A DNA stretch of 64,000 nucleotides from Paraburkholderia fungorum (GCF_902833645.1 NZ_CADFGE010000001.1:124001-188000), one strand, 5' to 3'. Numbered from the stretch's first letter, positions 26,632 through 36,561 are shown. Notes: generated by a model from the sequence alone, not told the origin. Translations and numbers: made by a program.

Positions 26632-28851
26632 ATGTCGCACGCAATGCCCGACCGGCTTCTGCCCGGTTCGCCCTATCCGCTCGGCGCCAGTTGGGATGGC
26701 CTCGGCGTCAACTTCGCGGTGTTCTCGGCGAATGCGCAAAAAATCGAGCTTTGCCTGTTCGATCCCACCGGTCGCAAAGAGATCAGGCGCTTCACGCTGC
26801 CCGAATGCACCGACGAAGTCTGGCACGGCTATCTGCCCAACGCGCACCCCGGCACCGCGTACGGTTTCCGCGCGCACGGGCCGTATCAGCCGCAGCATGG
26901 GCATCGCTTCAATCCGCACAAGCTGTTGCTCGATCCGTATGCACGCAAACTGGTCGGGCAGTTTCGCTGGTCCGACGCGCTGTTTGGCTATCGCGTGCAC
27001 TCGAATCGTGCCGACCTCTCGATCGATCGGCGCGATTCGGCGCCGGCCATGCCGAAGTGCGTCGTGATCGACGAGGCTTTCGACTGGTCGCACGACAAGC
27101 GCCCGAATGTACCGTGGGGCGAAACCGTCATCTACGAAGCGCATGTGCGCGGCGTGTCGATGTTGCGTCCCGATTTGCGCCAGCACGAACGCGGCACGTT
27201 CGCCGCGCTGGCTGCGCCGGAATTCATCGAGCATTTGCTGAAGCTGGGTGTCACCGCAGTCGAATTGCTGCCGGTGCACGCGTTTCTGAACGACCGCTTT
27301 CTGGTGGCGCGCGGCCTGCGCAATTACTGGGGCTACAACACCGCGGCTTTTTTTGCGCCGGAGCCGTCTTATCTGAGTACGCACCGGCTCGACGAAATGC
27401 GCATCGCCGTGCGCCAGTTGCACGCTGCCGGCATTGAAGTGATCCTCGACGTGGTCTACAACCACACCTGCGAGGGCAACGAGGCGGGGCCGACCATCTC
27501 GTGGCGCGGCCTCGACAATGCGAGCTACTACCGCCTGGTTCCCGGCGACGAACGCCACCATATCAACGACACCGGCTGCGGCAATACCGTCAACGTAGTG
27601 CACCCGCGTGTCCTGCAGATGGTGATGGATTCGCTGCGCTACTGGTCGACGAAGTTCAATATCGACGGCTTCCGTTTCGATCTCGGCGTGACACTCGGCC
27701 GCGAGCAACACGGCTTCGATCCCGGTTCCGGTTTCTTCGACGCGTTGCGCCAGGACCCGATCCTGTCGGAACGCAAGCTGATTTCCGAGCCGTGGGACAT
27801 TGGCCCGGGCGGTTATCAACTCGGCAATCATCCGCCGGGGTTCGCCGAATGGAACGACCGTTTCCGCGACACGGTACGCCGCTTCTGGCGCGGCGACGCG
27901 GGCCTGCGCCCCGATCTCGCCGCGCGGCTGACCGGTTCCGCCGATCTGTTCAACCGGCGCTTCAGGAAACCATGGGCTTCGATCAACTTCGTCACGTCGC
28001 ACGACGGTTTTACGCTCGCCGATGTCACGGCCTACGAGCACAAGCACAACGAAGCGAATCGCGAAGACAACAACGACGGCCACAATGAAAACTGCAGCCG
28101 CAATTGGGGCGTGGAAGGTCCGAGCGACGATCCGGCGATACTCGAAACGCGCAAGCGCGTGGCCCGCTCGCTGATCGCCACTCTGCTGATGGCGCTCGGC
28201 ACACCGATGGTCCTGGCCGGCGACGAATCGCTGCGCACGCAGCACGGCAACAACAATGCGTATTGCCAGGATAACGAACTATCATGGCTCGACTGGGATC
28301 GCATGGAGTCGCCCGACGGGCGGCAGATGACCGAGTTCGTCGCGCGTCTGATTGCATTGCGCAAACAGCACCCACTACTGCGCGAAACGCGCTTTCTGTT
28401 CGGCGACCGCGAAGTACTGCCCGGTCTGTACGACGTCGGCTGGTTCGATGAACACGGCGACCCGCTCACTATCGAAGCCTGGCAAGACCCCGAAGGCCGC
28501 GCGTTCACGCTGCGTCGCGCGGGTCCGGGCTCGAATGGCGAAACGGAAGTATTGTTGATGATGCTCAACGCTTCGGCGGACACCTTGCGTTTCGTGCCGC
28601 CCGCGCCGCACCTGGAATGGCACGTGCTGCTAGACACGGCCGAGCCCGAAAGCGCGCCGCACCCGCTGACCACGCCCGACATCGAAGTGGCCGCGCATAG
28701 CCTCGTGATGCTGGCGGCGCAACCGGTCGGCGAAGCGGATTGGCAGACGGGCTGGAAGGCCGGCGCGCAGCACGGGCCGCGCTTATTGACCGCCCTGCCG
28801 CCCGATCCGGGTGCGCATATGCCCGGTAGCGATACGTCGCCGTCCACGTAG
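26632..28851 (+). CDS. glgX: Glycogen debranching enzyme
   Basis: Hydrolyses alpha-1,6 branches in limit dextrins. 739 residues. The start PGSPYPLGASWDGLGVNFAV is the CBM48 region of GlgX/TreX, GYNTAAFFAPEPSY and DVVYNHTCEGNE are barrel motifs, nucleophile Asp about 350 is in DGFRFDLGVTLG, acid Glu about 386 is in LISEPWDIGPGGY, and GNNNAYCQDNELSW follows. The ATG at 26632 is preferred over 26569 because an AAGGAACGGGA lies just upstream. It would supply linear chains to TreY, a common glgX/treX-treZ-treY linkage. Confidence 0.96.
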   Translation: MSHAMPDRLLPGSPYPLGASWDGLGVNFAVFSANAQKIELCLFDPTGRKEIRRFTLPECTDEVWHGYLPNAHPGTAYGFRAHGPYQPQHGHRFNPHKLLLDPYARKLVGQFRWSDALFGYRVHSNRADLSIDRRDSAPAMPKCVVIDEAFDWSHDKRPNVPWGETVIYEAHVRGVSMLRPDLRQHERGTFAALAAPEFIEHLLKLGVTAVELLPVHAFLNDRFLVARGLRNYWGYNTAAFFAPEPSYLSTHRLDEMRIAVRQLHAAGIEVILDVVYNHTCEGNEAGPTISWRGLDNASYYRLVPGDERHHINDTGCGNTVNVVHPRVLQMVMDSLRYWSTKFNIDGFRFDLGVTLGREQHGFDPGSGFFDALRQDPILSERKLISEPWDIGPGGYQLGNHPPGFAEWNDRFRDTVRRFWRGDAGLRPDLAARLTGSADLFNRRFRKPWASINFVTSHDGFTLADVTAYEHKHNEANREDNNDGHNENCSRNWGVEGPSDDPAILETRKRVARSLIATLLMALGTPMVLAGDESLRTQHGNNNAYCQDNELSWLDWDRMESPDGRQMTEFVARLIALRKQHPLLRETRFLFGDREVLPGLYDVGWFDEHGDPLTIEAWQDPEGRAFTLRRAGPGSNGETEVLLMMLNASADTLRFVPPAPHLEWHVLLDTAEPESAPHPLTTPDIEVAAHSLVMLAAQPVGEADWQTGWKAGAQHGPRLLTALPPDPGAHMPGSDTSPST

Positions 28852-28881
28852 GCGGGAAGCAAAACCGAATGGTGATGAATC

Positions 28882-30801
28882 ATGTCCGAAAGTCCGATTG
28901 ATCCGCACGCGCACCATCACGCGCATTGCCTGCCGTTCAGCGCGCAGTTGCTGGGCGCAACGGGCGCGAAGCCGCGCACCCGGTTTCGCTTCTGGGCGCC
29001 TTCGTGCAAGACGGTGCAGGTGGAAATCGAAAACGGACCGGCCCAAGGCACGCACGACATGACCGCCACGGGCAACGGCTGGTTCGAAACGACCGTCGAG
29101 AGCGGCGCGGGCACGTTGTATCGCTTCCGCCTCGATGGCGGACAGGCGGTGCCCGATCCCGCGTCGCGCTTCCAGCCGCAAGACGTGCACGGACCGAGCG
29201 AAGTGATCGATCCGCGCGCGTACCGTTGGGAGCATACGAACTGGCATGGCCGTCCGTGGGAAGAAACGGTGCTGTACGAATTGCACGTCGGCGCGATGGG
29301 CGGTTATGCCGGCGTGATGAAACGTCTGCCCGCGCTGGTCGCGCTCGGCGTCACGGCAATCGAATTGATGCCGTTGAACGATTTTCCCGGCCAGCACAAC
29401 TGGGGCTACGACGGCGTGTTGCCCTATGCGCCCGATTCAGCGTACGGCCGCCCCGAAGAATTGAAAGCGCTGATCGACGCCGCGCACGGCCTCGGCCTGA
29501 TGGTATTTCTCGACGTGGTGTACAACCACTTCGGCCCGGACGGCAATTATCTGCACGAATACGCCCGCTCGTTCTTCCGCGAGGGCACGCACACGCCGTG
29601 GGGCCCCGCGATCGATTTCGACCGCTGCGAAGTGAGCGACTTCTTCACCGACAACGCCGTCTACTGGATCAACGAGTACCGCTTCGACGGCCTGCGCTTC
29701 GATGCGGTGCATGCCATCGACAATCCTGCATGGCTGCGCGATTTATCCGACCATATCCGCGCGAAAGTGCAGCACGGGCGGCATGTACATCTGGTGCTGG
29801 AAAACGAGCGCAACAGTGCAAGCCTGCTGGAAACGCATTTCGACGCGCAATGGAACGACGACGCACACAACACGCTGCATGTGCTGCTGACGGGCGAAAC
29901 CGAAGGCTACTACCACGCCTATGAAGATCAGCCCATCCGCCGCCTTGCACGCGTATTGTCGGAAGGCTTCGCGTATCAGGGCGAACCGTCACCCATCCAC
30001 GAAGGCGCGCCACGTGGTGAGTCGAGCGGGCATCTACCGACCACTTCATTCGTGATGTTCCTGCAGAATCACGACCAGATCGGCAATCGCGCATTCGGCG
30101 AACGCCTGCGCACACTGACGTCGGACGATGCCTTGCGGGCGGCCACCGGTTTGCTGCTGTTGTCGCCGCAAATTCCTCTGCTGTTCATGGACGAGGAATA
30201 CGGCTCGACCCAGCCGTTTCTGTTTTTCACCGACTACACGGGCGAACTCGCCGACGCCGTACGTGAAGGACGGCGCCGCGAATTCGCCCGCTTTTCCGCG
30301 TTCAGCGACGAACAGCGTCGCGCGCAGATTCCCGATCCGAACGACCCGAAAACCTTCGAGGCCTCGTCGCCGCCTGAGCCTGTTCAAAGCGCGTCCGCGG
30401 ACGACAACGCGAAAGACCGGCTCGACTGGATGCACTTCTACAAATCCGCGCTTGCCGTGCGGGCAAAACTGATCACGCCGCGCCTGAAGCATTCGAAAGC
30501 GCTCGGCGCAACCGTGCTCACCGCCGCAAACGGCGACGATGCCGATGCGCTGATTGCCCGCTGGAAACTCGGCGATGGCGAGACCTTGTCGATCGCGTTG
30601 AATCTCTCGAAAGAAGACGTCGCGTTTCCCGATCCGCCAGCCGGCAAGGTAATTTTCGAAACGCCACCGCGCGTGCGCGAGCAGGTCGACGCCAACGTGT
30701 TGCCGTCATACGCGTTTGTCGCGTGGGTAAGCGGCGACGTCAGCGATTACGCCATCGGTCACGATGCGCGCATCGCGAGCCAACAGGAGCGCCACGCGTG
30801 A
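28882..30801 (+). CDS. treZ: Malto-oligosyltrehalose trehalohydrolase
   Basis: Releases trehalose from the maltooligosyl-trehalose made by TreY. 639 residues, somewhat longer than usual (about 560-600), mainly from an insert around FEASSPPEPVQSASADDNA (about 493-511). N-terminal CBM48-like region RFRFWAPSCKTVQVEIENG; barrel motifs DVVYNHFGPDGNYL, nucleophile Asp about 274 in GLRFDAVHAI, acid Glu about 307 in LVLENERNS, and LQNHDQIGNRAFGERL, the last being diagnostic of TreZ. Ends with a 4-base overlap (GTGA) with malQ. Confidence 0.96.
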   Translation: MSESPIDPHAHHHAHCLPFSAQLLGATGAKPRTRFRFWAPSCKTVQVEIENGPAQGTHDMTATGNGWFETTVESGAGTLYRFRLDGGQAVPDPASRFQPQDVHGPSEVIDPRAYRWEHTNWHGRPWEETVLYELHVGAMGGYAGVMKRLPALVALGVTAIELMPLNDFPGQHNWGYDGVLPYAPDSAYGRPEELKALIDAAHGLGLMVFLDVVYNHFGPDGNYLHEYARSFFREGTHTPWGPAIDFDRCEVSDFFTDNAVYWINEYRFDGLRFDAVHAIDNPAWLRDLSDHIRAKVQHGRHVHLVLENERNSASLLETHFDAQWNDDAHNTLHVLLTGETEGYYHAYEDQPIRRLARVLSEGFAYQGEPSPIHEGAPRGESSGHLPTTSFVMFLQNHDQIGNRAFGERLRTLTSDDALRAATGLLLLSPQIPLLFMDEEYGSTQPFLFFTDYTGELADAVREGRRREFARFSAFSDEQRRAQIPDPNDPKTFEASSPPEPVQSASADDNAKDRLDWMHFYKSALAVRAKLITPRLKHSKALGATVLTAANGDDADALIARWKLGDGETLSIALNLSKEDVAFPDPPAGKVIFETPPRVREQVDANVLPSYAFVAWVSGDVSDYAIGHDARIASQQERHA

Positions 30802-33011
30802 GCACCCGACGCCCGACCGATACGATCACTACCCTTGCCACGCGCGCCGGCTTCGAGGTCGAGTGGCAGGATGCGCACCATACGACGCAGCATGTACCGG
30901 AGAGCACGCTCGCCGTGCTGCTCGAACGGATGGGCTTGCCCTGCGCCAACGCCACGCAGATCCGGCACAGCGCGGCCACGCTCGACGCCGAACTGTCCGG
31001 GCGCAAATTGCCGCCGTTGATGACCGCGGAGGTCGACCGCGGCATCGCGCTGCCGGCTGCGGCGATCAAATCCGCCAGTCACTACCGGATCGAACTCGAA
31101 AGCGGTTCGATCATCGACGGCCGCTTCACGGTGCCGAAGGGCGCGGAAGCATTGCTCACGCCGATCGAAGAGCCCGGCTACCACACGCTGGTGATCAACG
31201 ATCAACGCATGACATTGGCCGTGGCGCCGTCGCGCTGCTATACCGTCGCGGATGCATGGCGCACGCTGCATGGCGGCGCCGCGCAAACAGCGCAACCGGC
31301 ACAAACGCCGCCGCTGTGGGGCATTGCCGCGCAGTTGTACGGTTTGCGCCGCACGGGCGACGGCGGCCTCGGCGACTATACGGCCCTCGCACAAATGGCG
31401 ACCGAGAGCGCGAAGCGCGGCGCGCATGCGCTCGCCGTCAGCCCCACGCACGCGATGTTCAGCGCCGAACCGGGTCGCTTCAGCCCGTATTCGCCGTCGT
31501 CGCGTTTGTGGCTGAACGTCACGCATATCGACCCTGCCGCCGTGTTCGGCGAGGATGCTGCGCGCGCCGCGCTGGAGGCCGCGCAGGCCACCAGCGCATG
31601 GTCGGCGCTCGAAGACTTGCCGCTGATCGATTGGCCGAGCGCAGTGGTGCTGAAACTGAAGGTTTTGCGCGCGCTGTACGAGAACTTCTGCACTCAGGAA
31701 CGCGCAGCCGGCACACCGCGCGCGCTCGAATTTCACGGTTTCTGTGAACGTGCCGGTCGCGCGCTCGAAGATCATGCGCGCTTCGAGGCGTTGCAGGCCG
31801 TGCAGCTGGCGCAGGAGGACGGTAAGGGCCACTGGCGCGACTGGCCCGAGCCGTTGCGCGATCCGCGCAGCGCGGAAGTCGAAGCCTTCGCCGAAGCGCA
31901 TCGGCATGAAGTCGATTTTCATCTGTTTCTGCAGTGGCTCGCCGCCAAGGGTCTGTCGCACGCGCAGCAGGCCGCGACCGATGCCGGGATGGCCATCGGC
32001 CTGATCGCCGATCTCGCCGTCGGCTGCGATAGTGCCGGCAGCCATGCATGGTCGTATCGCGACGACATGCTGCAAGGTGTTTCGGTAGGCGCACCGCCCG
32101 ATCTGTTCAACCAGGCCGGACAGGCCTGGGGGCTCACCACCTTCTCGCCGCGCGCGATGCGCACGCAGGGCTTCTCCGCCTTCATCGACATGCTGCGCGC
32201 GGCGTTCGCGCATGCGGGCGGCATCCGCATCGATCACATTCTCGGTTTGCGGCGCCTGTGGCTCGTGCCCGAAGGCGAGAGCGCGCGCAACGGCGCCTAT
32301 CTGCGCTATCCGCTCGAAGACCTGCTGCGGTTGATCGCGCTCGAATCGTGGCGGCATCGCGCAATCGTGATCGGCGAAGATCTGGGCACCGTGCCGCCCG
32401 GCTTTCGCGAACGGCTCGAAGAGCATGGTCTCGCCGGCATTCGCGTGCTGTGGTTCGAAGGCGCGGAAAGCGGCAAGGGCTTCAAACCGCCGTACGCGTG
32501 GGATCGCAATGCCGTCGGCACCACCACGACCCACGACCTGCCGACCGTGGCGGGCTGGTGGCGCGGCAGCGACATCACGTGGCGCAACCGGATCGGCCAG
32601 ACCATGGCGCGCGCCGATGGCCGCGATGCGGAGCAAGTGGCGCTGGAAGAACGCGCCGCCGATCGCGCGCTGCTCTGGCAAGCGTTCCAGCAGGCCGGCG
32701 TCGCCGCGCCGGGCGTGGCGGCGCCGCCGCCCGACGAGGCGCCCGTGGATGAAGCGCTTGCCTTCGTCGCCGCCACGCCTGGGCCGCTCGTCACATTCCC
32801 GCTCGAAGATCTGCTGGGCCTCGTCGAGCAGCCCAATCTGCCCGGCTCGATCGACGAGCATCCGAACTGGCGCCGCCGCGTGAGTCTGCCGATCGACGCA
32901 TTGTTCGAGGACGACGCCTTCAACGATCGCCTGCTGGCCGTCGACCGCGCGCGCCGCGGCGCAACCGTTCCCGCCTCCACCAACGTTTCTTCGGAGCCTG
33001 ATACGCCATGA
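30798..33011 (+). CDS. malQ: 4-alpha-glucanotransferase (amylomaltase)
   Basis: Redistributes maltodextrin chains. 737 residues, in the size class of long proteobacterial MalQ. The first ~150 residues are the extra N-terminal domain of this class; the GH77 barrel follows, with LWGIAAQLYGLRRTGDGGLG (about 173), GAPPDLFNQAGQAWGL, nucleophile-type Asp about 479 in IRIDHILGL, acid Glu about 527 in VIGEDLGTVP, and TTTHDLPTVAGWW. GTG start at 30798 overlaps the treZ stop by 4 bases. It sits between treZ and treY and probably recycles short maltodextrins left by TreY and GlgX. Confidence 0.95.
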   Translation: MSTRRPTDTITTLATRAGFEVEWQDAHHTTQHVPESTLAVLLERMGLPCANATQIRHSAATLDAELSGRKLPPLMTAEVDRGIALPAAAIKSASHYRIELESGSIIDGRFTVPKGAEALLTPIEEPGYHTLVINDQRMTLAVAPSRCYTVADAWRTLHGGAAQTAQPAQTPPLWGIAAQLYGLRRTGDGGLGDYTALAQMATESAKRGAHALAVSPTHAMFSAEPGRFSPYSPSSRLWLNVTHIDPAAVFGEDAARAALEAAQATSAWSALEDLPLIDWPSAVVLKLKVLRALYENFCTQERAAGTPRALEFHGFCERAGRALEDHARFEALQAVQLAQEDGKGHWRDWPEPLRDPRSAEVEAFAEAHRHEVDFHLFLQWLAAKGLSHAQQAATDAGMAIGLIADLAVGCDSAGSHAWSYRDDMLQGVSVGAPPDLFNQAGQAWGLTTFSPRAMRTQGFSAFIDMLRAAFAHAGGIRIDHILGLRRLWLVPEGESARNGAYLRYPLEDLLRLIALESWRHRAIVIGEDLGTVPPGFRERLEEHGLAGIRVLWFEGAESGKGFKPPYAWDRNAVGTTTTHDLPTVAGWWRGSDITWRNRIGQTMARADGRDAEQVALEERAADRALLWQAFQQAGVAAPGVAAPPPDEAPVDEALAFVAATPGPLVTFPLEDLLGLVEQPNLPGSIDEHPNWRRRVSLPIDALFEDDAFNDRLLAVDRARRGATVPASTNVSSEPDTP

Positions 33012-35884
33012 CCGTCCCGCGCTCCACGCTTCGCCTCCAGTTCCATCGAGGCTTTACCTTCGACGATGCCGCGAAGCACGTCGACTACTTCGCCGCGCTC
33101 GGCATCAGCCACCTGTACGCGTCGCCGATCACCACCGCCGAGCCGGGCTCGATGCACGGCTACGATACCGTCGACTACACCCAGGTCAACCCGGAATACG
33201 GCGGCGAAGCGGGCTTGAAACGCCTCGTCGAAAAACTGCGCGCACACAACATGGGGCTGATCGTCGACGTGGTGCCGAACCATATGGGCGTCGGCGGTTC
33301 GAGCAATGCGTGGTGGCTCGATATCCTCGAATGGGGCAGGCATAGCGCCTACGCGCGCCATTTCGACGTCGACTGGCATTCGCCCGATCCAGCCCTGCGT
33401 GGCAAGGTGCTGTTGCCGACACTCGGTGCACCGTACGGCGATGAACTCGCCGAGGGCCGGATTGCGCTGCATTTCGCGGCCGATAGTGGACGCTTCTATA
33501 TCGGCTACGGCCCGCACGTATTTCCCGTGTGTCCGACCGACTACGCAGCGATTCTGCAAAGCGCCGACCGCGCCGATCTCAACGCGCTGGCCGAACGTTT
33601 CCAGGGTCTGACGACGCAGCCGACCGATCAGCCGCGCGCCGCCGAAGGACGCGACATGTTGCGCGAGTTCGTCGCGCAAAACGGTGCCTCGGCAATCGAG
33701 CTGGTCCTGCAAGCGTATTCACCCGCGGATCCGGTGACGCGTGACCGCTTGCATCGATTGATCGAACGGCAGCATTTCCGTCTTGCCTGGTGGCGCACTG
33801 CTTCAGACGAAGTGAACTGGCGGCGTTTCTTCGACATCTCGACTTTGGCCGGCGTGCGCGTGGAGCGGCCCGAGGTATTCGAGGCAGTGCATGCGCTGGT
33901 TTTCCGTCTGTATCAGGAAGGCGTCGTGGACGGTTTGCGGATCGATCACGTGGACGGTCTGGCTGAACCGCGTGAGTACTGTCAGCGTCTGCGGCAACGC
34001 CTCACCGAATTGCGCGACACCACGCCATATGTGGTCGTCGAAAAAATTCTCGGCCGCGGCGAACCGCTGCGCGACGACTGGCCCGTGGACGGCACGACCG
34101 GCTACGACTTCATGAACGACGTGGGCGCCCTCTTGCACGATCCGGCCGGTGCCGAACCGCTCGCGCAGACGTGGACCGAACTCACTGCCCGCAGCCCGCG
34201 CTTCGCCGACGAAGCGTTGCCCGCCCGGCGCAAGATTCTCGCGGAGAACCTCTCCGCCGAACTGGACCGCGCGACGCGCGCGTTGCATCGGATTGCCCGC
34301 GACTCGCTCGCGACACGTGATTTCACCTTCACCGCGTTGCGGCGCGTGCTGACCGAACTGGTCGTGCATTTTCCGGTATATCGGATCTATTCGCAGAACG
34401 GCGTGCGCAGCGCCGCCGACAACGTGTATTTCGATCAGGCACTGGCAGGCGCGAAACAGACGCTTTCGCGCGCGGATCATGAAGTGCTCGACCGTGTGAA
34501 CGCGTGGCTTGGCGAGAGCGCCGAAGAAGTATCGAATCCGAATGCCCGCAGCAATGCGCAAGCGCAGCAGCAGGGTCCAGGTGGCGCGCCGCCGAGTCAT
34601 GCAGGTTCGGCACGGCGCACCGCGCAAACGCTGTTCGCGCAACTGACCGCACCAGTCGCCGCAAAGGCGATTGAAGATACCGCGTGCTATCGCTATGGCC
34701 GTTTGCTGTCGCGCAATGAAGTGGGCTCGGACCCGGGCGAGTTCGCGTTGTCGGTCGAGCAGTTTCATGCGGCGAATCTCGAGCGCTCGCAGCGCTTTCC
34801 TCACGCGATGCTCGCCACGGCAACGCACGACCACAAGCGTGGCGAAGACGTGCGCGCGCGCCTTGCGGTGTTGAGCGAAATCGCCGACGAATGGAGCGCG
34901 AAGTTGCGCGCGTGGTCGACGTTAAACGCACCACATCGCCGTGCTCTGGACGGTACACCGATCAGCAGCGTCAGCCACGACATCAGCTACGACTGGGCAC
35001 CCGGCCCGGCCGCTGAAGCGATGCTGTATCAAACCCTGGTGGGTTGCTGGCCGCCCGGCTTGCAAGCGGACGATGAAGCCGGCATCAAGGAACTCGCCGA
35101 ACGGGTCGCACAATGGCAGTTGAAGGCGCTGCGGGAAGCGAAGCTGCAGACCAACTGGCTCGCCCCCGACGAAGCCTACGAAGCCGGCTGCCGCGCTTTC
35201 CTGTTCGACATCCTGGCGCCGCAGCGGCGCGATGGATTCCTGCGCGAATTGTCCACGTTCGTCACGCGGATCAGCCGCGCGGGTGCGCTCAATAGTCTGC
35301 AACAAACGGTGTTGCGGCTGGCGTCGCCTGGGATTCCCGATCTTTATCAGGGCACGGAGTTATGGGACTTCAGTCTGGTCGATCCAGACAATCGCCGGCC
35401 CGTCGATTTTGCCAAACGTGAAGCGTTGCTGGCGCAGACACCCCCTTCGGATTTCCTCGCGGACTGGCGCGATGGACGGGTCAAGCTCGCCGTGGTGCAA
35501 CGGGTGCTGGCCTTGCGCGCCCATTTGCCGGAGTTGCTGAGTCAAAGCACGTATCTGCCGCTGGAGGTACGCGGTCCGCATGCGGCGAATGTGATCGCGT
35601 TCGCACGGCGGCATGGGAATGCGTGGGCCGTGGTGGTGGCGAGCCGGCTTGCTGCCGGCTTGCTCGGCGACACCAGCGAACCCGATGATCTGCCGATGGT
35701 CGATCCGGCTAAATGGGGCGATACAGCCATCGAGATGCCGGCGGATCTGGCCGCACGAGCGCTATTCGACTGGTTGAGTCCGGCGGCACCCAAGGTCGAC
35801 GAAAACGGCTTGCTGTATCTGCGCGATGCGTTAGGCGCAATGCCTATCGCGGTGTTGGTGGAAGACGGTGTGCCACGCAGTTGA
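33008..35884 (+). CDS. treY: Malto-oligosyltrehalose synthase
   Basis: Converts the reducing end of maltodextrins into a trehalosyl unit by intramolecular transglycosylation. 958 residues. The start STLRLQFHRGFTFDDAAKHV, then YFAALGISHLYASPI and DVVPNHMGVGG, are typical TreY. Nucleophile Asp about 313 in GLRIDHVDGL and acid Glu about 345 in VVVEKILGRGE are present; ATATHDHKRGEDVRARLAVL and SPGIPDLYQGTELWDFSLVD follow. A Gln/Gly-rich loop near 517-535 (NAQAQQQGPGG) looks like a variable insert. ATG overlaps the malQ stop (ATGA). Last gene of the operon, followed by a strong terminator. Confidence 0.97.
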   Translation: MTVPRSTLRLQFHRGFTFDDAAKHVDYFAALGISHLYASPITTAEPGSMHGYDTVDYTQVNPEYGGEAGLKRLVEKLRAHNMGLIVDVVPNHMGVGGSSNAWWLDILEWGRHSAYARHFDVDWHSPDPALRGKVLLPTLGAPYGDELAEGRIALHFAADSGRFYIGYGPHVFPVCPTDYAAILQSADRADLNALAERFQGLTTQPTDQPRAAEGRDMLREFVAQNGASAIELVLQAYSPADPVTRDRLHRLIERQHFRLAWWRTASDEVNWRRFFDISTLAGVRVERPEVFEAVHALVFRLYQEGVVDGLRIDHVDGLAEPREYCQRLRQRLTELRDTTPYVVVEKILGRGEPLRDDWPVDGTTGYDFMNDVGALLHDPAGAEPLAQTWTELTARSPRFADEALPARRKILAENLSAELDRATRALHRIARDSLATRDFTFTALRRVLTELVVHFPVYRIYSQNGVRSAADNVYFDQALAGAKQTLSRADHEVLDRVNAWLGESAEEVSNPNARSNAQAQQQGPGGAPPSHAGSARRTAQTLFAQLTAPVAAKAIEDTACYRYGRLLSRNEVGSDPGEFALSVEQFHAANLERSQRFPHAMLATATHDHKRGEDVRARLAVLSEIADEWSAKLRAWSTLNAPHRRALDGTPISSVSHDISYDWAPGPAAEAMLYQTLVGCWPPGLQADDEAGIKELAERVAQWQLKALREAKLQTNWLAPDEAYEAGCRAFLFDILAPQRRDGFLRELSTFVTRISRAGALNSLQQTVLRLASPGIPDLYQGTELWDFSLVDPDNRRPVDFAKREALLAQTPPSDFLADWRDGRVKLAVVQRVLALRAHLPELLSQSTYLPLEVRGPHAANVIAFARRHGNAWAVVVASRLAAGLLGDTSEPDDLPMVDPAKWGDTAIEMPADLAARALFDWLSPAAPKVDENGLLYLRDALGAMPIAVLVEDGVPRS

Positions 35885-35914
35885 TGCGCGTTTGCTGAAG
35901 GCCTGGCTTGCAGG

Positions 35915-35950
35915 GGCGGTGAAAGCACACGTGCTTTAACCGCCTTTTTT
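35915..35950 (+). terminator. Rho-independent terminator of the glgE-treY operon
   Basis: GGCGGT plus AAAGCAC pairs with GTGCTTT plus ACCGCC (arms 35915-35928 and 35931-35944, one G-A mismatch), followed immediately by six T's. It lies 31 bases after the treY stop and is the clearest plus-strand terminator here. Confidence 0.9.
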
Positions 35951-35997
35951 GTCGGCTCACGCAACGGCTCCCTGACCGGCGCGCTCAGCGCTATGCG

Positions 35998-36447
35998 TCA
36001 CGCCGACGAGCCGCCTTGCTGTGCACGTTTGACGGCTTCGGCCATCTGTTCCGCCACACGCCTCGTGTCCCAGTACACCTGCCCTTTGTACATCCGGTCG
36101 CCGCGCAAGTTGAAGCGGTCGACACCCTGCCAGTTGAGTGCCTGCCCGGCCACGGTGGCCGATGCCCGCCATTCGATCATGACGGCGTCGCCGGTGGGCG
36201 CCCATTGAAGGACGTCGACTTTCAAGTCCGGCAGTTGCGCCAGGACCTGACGGAAATGTTCGATGACGCCTTTCCGGTCGGCCGGCTCCGTCATGGGTGG
36301 GATCAGGTTTTGTGTGTCTTCGTGCATGAGGGCTTCCAGGTTATCCGCGACGGGGTGCTGCCACTCCGAAGCGAAACGTTGCACAGCGGTCCTGGCGTTG
36401 GCCAACTGCTCCGCGCTCGGGGGAAGGTATTTTTCTGCTGACGTCAT
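35998..36447 (-). CDS. NTF2/SnoaL-like protein (nuclear transport factor 2 fold)
   Basis: 149 residues. Reads as an NTF2-like ester-cyclase/SnoaL fold: an N-terminal helix (NARTAVQRFASEWQH), a cone of strands with HFRQVLAQLPDLKVDVLQW and GDAVMIEWRASATVAGQALN, and FNLRGDRMYKGQVYWD, typical of SnoaL-like domains. Enzymatic role unknown. The ATG at 36447 has AGGAG 9 bases upstream and is preferred over the start at 36552, which lies in the operator. Divergent from a TetR regulator across a perfect 17-bp palindrome, so very probably its regulatory target. Confidence 0.82.
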   Translation of the reverse strand: MTSAEKYLPPSAEQLANARTAVQRFASEWQHPVADNLEALMHEDTQNLIPPMTEPADRKGVIEHFRQVLAQLPDLKVDVLQWAPTGDAVMIEWRASATVAGQALNWQGVDRFNLRGDRMYKGQVYWDTRRVAEQMAEAVKRAQQGGSSA

Positions 36448-36544
36448 GTGGGTTTGCTCCTGAATGGGTTGCTTACCTACGGTGTTGTTGCCCGGGGGTT
36501 CAGGCCGCGGCCAGAAGGTTGATTTTACATACAACTCGATTTTC

Positions 36545-36561
36545 ACATACATCGTGTATGT
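36545..36561. promoter_or_regulatory. Operator-like palindrome between NTF2-like gene and TetR gene
   Basis: ACATACA-TCG-TGTATGT is a perfect inverted repeat with 7-bp arms. A partial extra copy, TTACATACAA, lies at 36525-36534. Both sit in an AT-rich patch between the divergent genes, overlapping plausible promoter positions (TATACT at 36561-36566). Expected binding site of the adjacent TetR protein. Confidence 0.7.

Noticed and set aside
26344-28245. Long minus-strand open frame antisense to glgX
   Set aside because: Overlaps the conserved glgX coding region and has no recognisable domains.
30759-32861. Long minus-strand open frame antisense to malQ
   Set aside because: Shadow of malQ; the composition is Arg/His/Gln-rich as typical for antisense frames.
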